From Lentinula raphanica (Eukaryota; Basidiomycota; Agaricomycetes; Agaricales; Omphalotaceae), in NCBI GenBank assembly GCA_027919835.1, contig JANVFP010000006.1, forward strand, positions 248,001 to 312,000: a stretch of DNA of 64,000 nucleotides, read 5' to 3'. The position numbers and the translations under genes were made by a program. The notes beneath the pieces were generated by a model, which saw only the letters and a program-made list of their open reading frames with translations, did not search any database and was not told where the DNA came from. This document shows, piece after piece, positions 60,002-64,000 of the stretch. Numbering within the stretch: the first letter of the stretch is position 1; every line of letters starts with the position of its first letter.

Positions 60002-62379
60002 TCAACGGTATATTATCAAAACTCTACCCTTATGCCCTTCACCAATTCGCGTCAACCAATCATCAAGTAAGGGCCATCCCGCTTCAAATCTGACCGCCAG
60101 CTCATCCGTATGGTGTTCACCGTCTAGTAGCTTCAACAAATCGGTCGGATATGCCAAAGGGACCGGAGCTGGTACACTTTTCCCACCCATCACATTATAC
60201 CCTCGAGTTATCGGAGCTGAAGGAGACCTCTCTATCCGCGGTCGAGGGGCAGGGTTCAACACAAGACGGGAAATATTAGGAGAGTTGGGAGGGACGTTCG
60301 TTGGAGTGATCGGTGCTATAAGAGACTGCCTTCGAGACACCGCAGCGACAGGATCCAGTCGATGATCTGCCATGGGGGTGTTCAGGTTGTCCGAATCCCT
60401 TGGTGTACTCGCTGTTGCTGTGATACCAGGGACCACTGTCGCTGCCGACTCTGGTGGGGAATAAAGCCAGGATGTCCGTGGGCTAGCAGGAGAGCGTATG
60501 AAGTTTTGATCCCTGTTCCGTACTGACTCGAGGATTCTCTCGGCGGCGCTCGGTTGGCGAGGACGAGTATGAGGCCTATTGGTGTCTGGGACACTGATTG
60601 TGGCAGGGTTGAAGTTACCCCGAGGGGTTGAGGGTGCACTCGTGGCTTGGTCTGGGCTGAGGGAGGTTGCGGGGATAGGTGTATGTGTGACGCGTCCTCG
60701 TAATAGATGTTGGCTTTGTGTAGGGCTTTCCGGGCTTTGCATGGAAGATCCAAACGATATGCCAGTAAGTGATCGTACTCTTTCATTACGATTATAGATG
60801 TTGCCTATTGCTGTAGGGGATTGGCTGATGGGATGCGACGAATGAGCTGGCAAAAATATTGGATATCTATGCACTCTTCGGAGAAAGCCTGTTTGGAATA
60901 GGTCAGAAGAAAGCAGGAAAAATGCACAAAGAAATCGAAGGACCTTTGATTACGCCGAAACTTGTAAAGCGTCGAACGTCTATGCCTAACTCTGGGACAT
61001 TATATTCCTTCATCCATTCGAGCACCGTTCGTCCCGGTTTCATTCTAGAGTAGAGATGCAACAGTTGAGGCCAATCGGGTATCGGAAACCCTGATTGAAA
61101 GAACATGAGCTCATGGATTAATATTGGTTACCAGCACTTACCGGGCTTCGTAGAGTAAGGTCCACATTCCTCCTTAACATGAGACTCGTCCGCTAACCAC
61201 TGGATACTCTTTCGGAGGGTATACATGTTCGAGTACTGGAAAATATCAACGGCCATTATGACTTGGTAGTAACTTTTGAAATCTGAGAGCTGATTGATGC
61301 GTAGACAGATGGCAACTTACAGGAGATGCGAAATGGCTTCACGGGTGAGCTTGATGTCACAATCAGCCAAATGGGCAATCCTACTTACATGATTGACGCC
61401 TGCATGGAAATGTAAGAGGCCGATTTGTAGCAATGGATTTGGAGCTTCTACATACCATCTATATATCGACAAACCTGGAAGGCATGAAGCTCCGAGGCGG
61501 ACTATCGAGCAACCTAAAGCATACATACCTTGGCCATCGTCAGATCCCAGTTATCCTCGATTCTTCTGACCAGGTTGATGAGAGCAATGGGCACCATCCA
61601 ATCTTTGACCGGCGGGGGATTTGGGTAAAAAGGAAAAATCTTCAACTCGATGGAGTTGAACTGGTCTATGGAAATTGAAGTCTCCGAGTAAGAGTTCAAA
61701 TCTTCATATAGTTGCTCGATAATGGCATGAATTGCAGAAGAGTTATTAGGCGTGGATAGGAACCCGGACTCTTCCTGCAATATCGGGGTATGAGTATCAT
61801 CGAATGAAAGAGATAGAAATGAGGCCTTGCCTCGCATGAAGCAAGAACGCGGCTGATCTTTCGGACAATAGGCTCATAGCAGCTTAAATCTGCTGTTCGC
61901 TCAAATACGAAGCAAATATTGAACCGAAAGAAATTGCGCTCGTATTTGCCTCTCAACTGAGACGGAAAGCCCATGATCCTGTGTCTCTTCGTAGAGCAGA
62001 TAACGAGCCTCCCACAAAGAGCCGGCCCAGGGATTACCAGTTTCGAGACCTCTTCAAAATTGAACAAGGGGGCCTGATTGCTCGATGCTTTTCCTTGTGG
62101 AGAACTGAAGTTACGAGAATTTGGTCTGAAGTCAATAGGAGACGCGGCTGCGGATAAGCTTGAGTTCCTTGAAGCCACAGCGAGTAGTGGAGAAAGAGAA
62201 GCTGGAGTTGGGGTACACTCAGATAAAGGAGTGGGCGGAACGGATGGAAAGGTTGAGCTTGGAACAGGTTGAGGAACGGTGATGAGACCCTCTGGGACTT
62301 GAAAGACGATTTTTGGACCTGCAACCTCATCAAAGCCAGCGTAAAAGACTGACTGTATGCGGGGAAGAAAAGTGCCCAT
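60002..62379 (-). CDS. NPR2: GATOR1/SEACIT subunit Npr2 (NPRL2)
   Basis: Inhibits TORC1 through the Gtr GTPases when amino acids are scarce. The N-terminal longin part begins RIQSVFYAGFDEVAGPKIVF. The Npr2-typical core FEEVSKLVIPGPALCGRLVI, KRHRIMGFPSQLRGKYERN and FRFNICFVFERTADLSCYEP is clear, followed by EESGFLS and the winged-helix-like segments. Before the last domain there is a long Ser/Pro-rich insert (about 60190-60800), after which DLLKLLDGEHHTDELAVRFE gives the C-terminal domain. The protein is about 750 residues, longer than yeast Npr2. The second Met (MGTFLPRIQSV) is taken as the start because the fold begins there. 61 bp separate its ATG from that of OGG1. Confidence 0.9.
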
Positions 62380-62440
62380 GAGTTGCAGACAAAACAAGTA
62401 TTATTGATTGTGGGAAAATGGCCCAGTGTTGTTTACGACC

Positions 62441-63831
62441 ATGACCAGCTTGGCCGCTGGATTTCACTCACTTCCTCTCCCAATCTTACAGCTTTCACTT
62501 TCTGCTGTTCTCAAATGTGGACAGTCATTTCGCTGGTCTGCTTATCCTCTAAATCTTCCAGCTGGAGACGCATCTTCGCCCACTCATGAATATCGTTTTT
62601 GTCTTCGCGACCGTGTTGTCTGCCTTAGACAGACAGCCACTCACATTCTTTACCGTACAGTATTGCCGGATCCTCAGCCAGGCGCTGATCAGCAGGAGCT
62701 TCTTGAGGCCGAAACTTTGCTGTGGCTCAAAGATTATTTTCAATTGAATGTCGACCTTGCTTTACTCTATGGCGAATGGGGTTCTCGAGATAAAGTCTTC
62801 CTGGGAATACAAGACAGGTTCAGCGGCATCAGGATGTTAAGACAGGACCCTTGGGAGAATCTCATCTCGTACGTTGTTGGCACGTCGCGCCGTCTTCGAA
62901 GCTGAATGCAAAAGTCAGATTCATCTGCTCCTCAAATAATAATATTTCTAGAATCACAAAAATGGTTCAAAGCCTGTCTAAAGAATATTCTCCTCCGTTG
63001 CTCTCTCTTCCTGTTCCGGACGGGTCAGGTGTTGAGGAAACATATCATCCTTTTCCTCCTCCCTCGGCTTTAGCCCATCCGGACGTCAGCGCACGTCTTC
63101 GCTCCCTTGGGTTTGGATATCGTGCGGACTTCATTCACCGGACTGCAAAGATGCTTGTCGACACACATGGTGACTCTATGCATTCGCGGGAGTCGAGTGA
63201 GCCTTCTGAACGATGGCTGGTGACGCTCCGGGATATGAGTACGGAGGATGCTCGCGCGGAACTTCTTAAATTTGTCGGTGTCGGTCGTAAAGTTGCCGAC
63301 TGTGTGTTGCTCATGAGCCTTGACAAAGTGCATATGACCGCCGGCTTTTTCAACTGCTAACGCTGATCCTTGTATAGACAGACGTCGTACCGGTCGATAC
63401 TCATGTCCATCAAATTGCTATCAAGTACTATGGAATGAAGGGTTCTACAAAGGGTAAAACGAACATGACACCCAAGCTTTACGATGAGCTCTGTACAAAG
63501 TTTGTGAAAGTCTGGGGTGACTACGCAGGTTGGGCACATTCAGTGAGTTAAAATGAAAGTTACTATGGACGGGAAGCAAATGCAGAGCATCGCCAATTTT
63601 CTACAGGTACTCTTCACTTCAGATTTGAAATCCTTTGCGTCCCATGGACTACCTCAAACAATGTCCACTCCGCCTGCTTCCCCAGTAAAGAACCGGAAAA
63701 AGCGGAGCCGTGAGATGACGGATTTGGCTTCAACGAATTTGCTGTCTACGTCTTCGTCGTCGGAGTCTGCCACTGCGACGGGATTTGCGTGTAGTCCAAA
63801 TTTAGCAAAACGCGTCAAGAAAAGGTGAGTG
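62441..63831 (+). CDS. OGG1: 8-oxoguanine DNA glycosylase Ogg1
   Basis: Removes oxidised guanine from DNA. The N-terminal domain includes LKCGQSFRW, and DPWENLISFICSSNNNISRI follows (spliced near 62866-62918). The helix-hairpin-helix is FVGVGRKVADCVLLMSLDK with the catalytic Lys (GRKVADC, about 63285-63296). VPVDTHVHQIA holds the catalytic Asp (63390-63425), and AGWAHSVLFT is the typical C-terminal helix. The C-terminus is extended with a basic Ser-rich part (PVKNRKKRSREM) that looks like a nuclear signal. The TGA at 63829-63831 overlaps a good GT donor (gtgagt), so an alternative longer end is possible. The start is the first ATG in frame with QSFRW. Confidence 0.93.
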
Positions 63832-64000
63832 ACACCGGAACCGGAATCAATATTCGTTTATTCCTCAGTGCTGGGTATGTCTCACTCCGTTATGTGTATC
63901 CGTATATGGGTTGCGAATCCAATGCTTATTCGTTTGTCCGTTACTCAGGAAGTCGAACGTGAATGCTTCTGTCCTCGTTGCGTTCACATTTACTTTTTAG
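63832..64000. other. Window end, possible 3' exon of OGG1 or intergenic
   Basis: An acceptor-like site precedes an open stretch of about 30 codons to a stop near 63960. Coding status is undecided. Confidence 0.35.

Overview
The window is nuclear DNA from a basidiomycete fungus, most likely an Agaricomycete. Genes are dense and lie on both strands. Almost every gene is cut by many short GT-AG introns of about 45-75 bp. The protein set is fungal, including a DUF7918 protein, a secreted kinase-like protein and a 2OG-Fe(II) oxygenase of a type I associate with mushroom-forming fungi. No rRNA, tRNA or CRISPR was found. The only transposon trace is a short Ty1/copia gag fragment. All gene models were read by eye, so exon borders are approximate, but most products are recognisable from catalytic motifs.

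Layout. 0.1-14 kb: a conserved fungal protein with an Ig-like motif, a USP48-type deubiquitinase, the GPI-transamidase subunit GAA1, a SAM37/metaxin protein, a secreted kinase-like protein with an altered catalytic loop, and the gag relic. 14.7-32 kb: a DUF7918 protein, two DHA2-type MFS transporters (16.5-19.1 and 28.4-31.6 kb), and between them an ExoIII-type AP endonuclease, OTU1 deubiquitinase, FRG1, an unnamed protein and Ran GTPase. 32-41.4 kb: a 2OG-Fe(II) oxygenase, the GID4/Vid24 degron receptor, a flavin monooxygenase and a Yck/Cki1-type casein kinase I. 41.6-50.2 kb: a very long JmjC protein (read here as a single gene across 5 kb), a Zip3/RNF212-like RING protein and a LEA-2-like membrane protein. 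50.4-64 kb: a DUF726 protein, a YeeE/YedE-type sulfur transporter, the splicing factor SLT11/RBM22, MET8, RCL1, UBA3, NPR2 and OGG1.

How the genes relate. Most are housekeeping genes without an operon-like relationship. Themes recur: ubiquitin-like pathways (USP48, OTU1, GID4, the Zip3-like ligase, UBA3), base-excision repair (AP endonuclease and OGG1), RNA processing (SLT11, RCL1, FRG1), nutrient signalling (NPR2, GID4, CK1) and sulfur acquisition (the YeeE/YedE transporter and MET8, 1.6 kb apart). Several neighbours are transcribed divergently from very short shared spacers, 61-160 bp between start codons.

I did not find a clearly new multi-gene system. The most unusual items are: the secreted kinase-like protein whose expected catalytic Asp reads as Asn; two in-frame starts in the AP endonuclease that would add or remove a mitochondrial-type leader; a MET8 with a C-terminal membrane segment; a GID4 with paired CxxC motifs at its N-terminus; the sulfur transporter next to MET8; and the JmjC protein carrying a 24-residue repeat tail.
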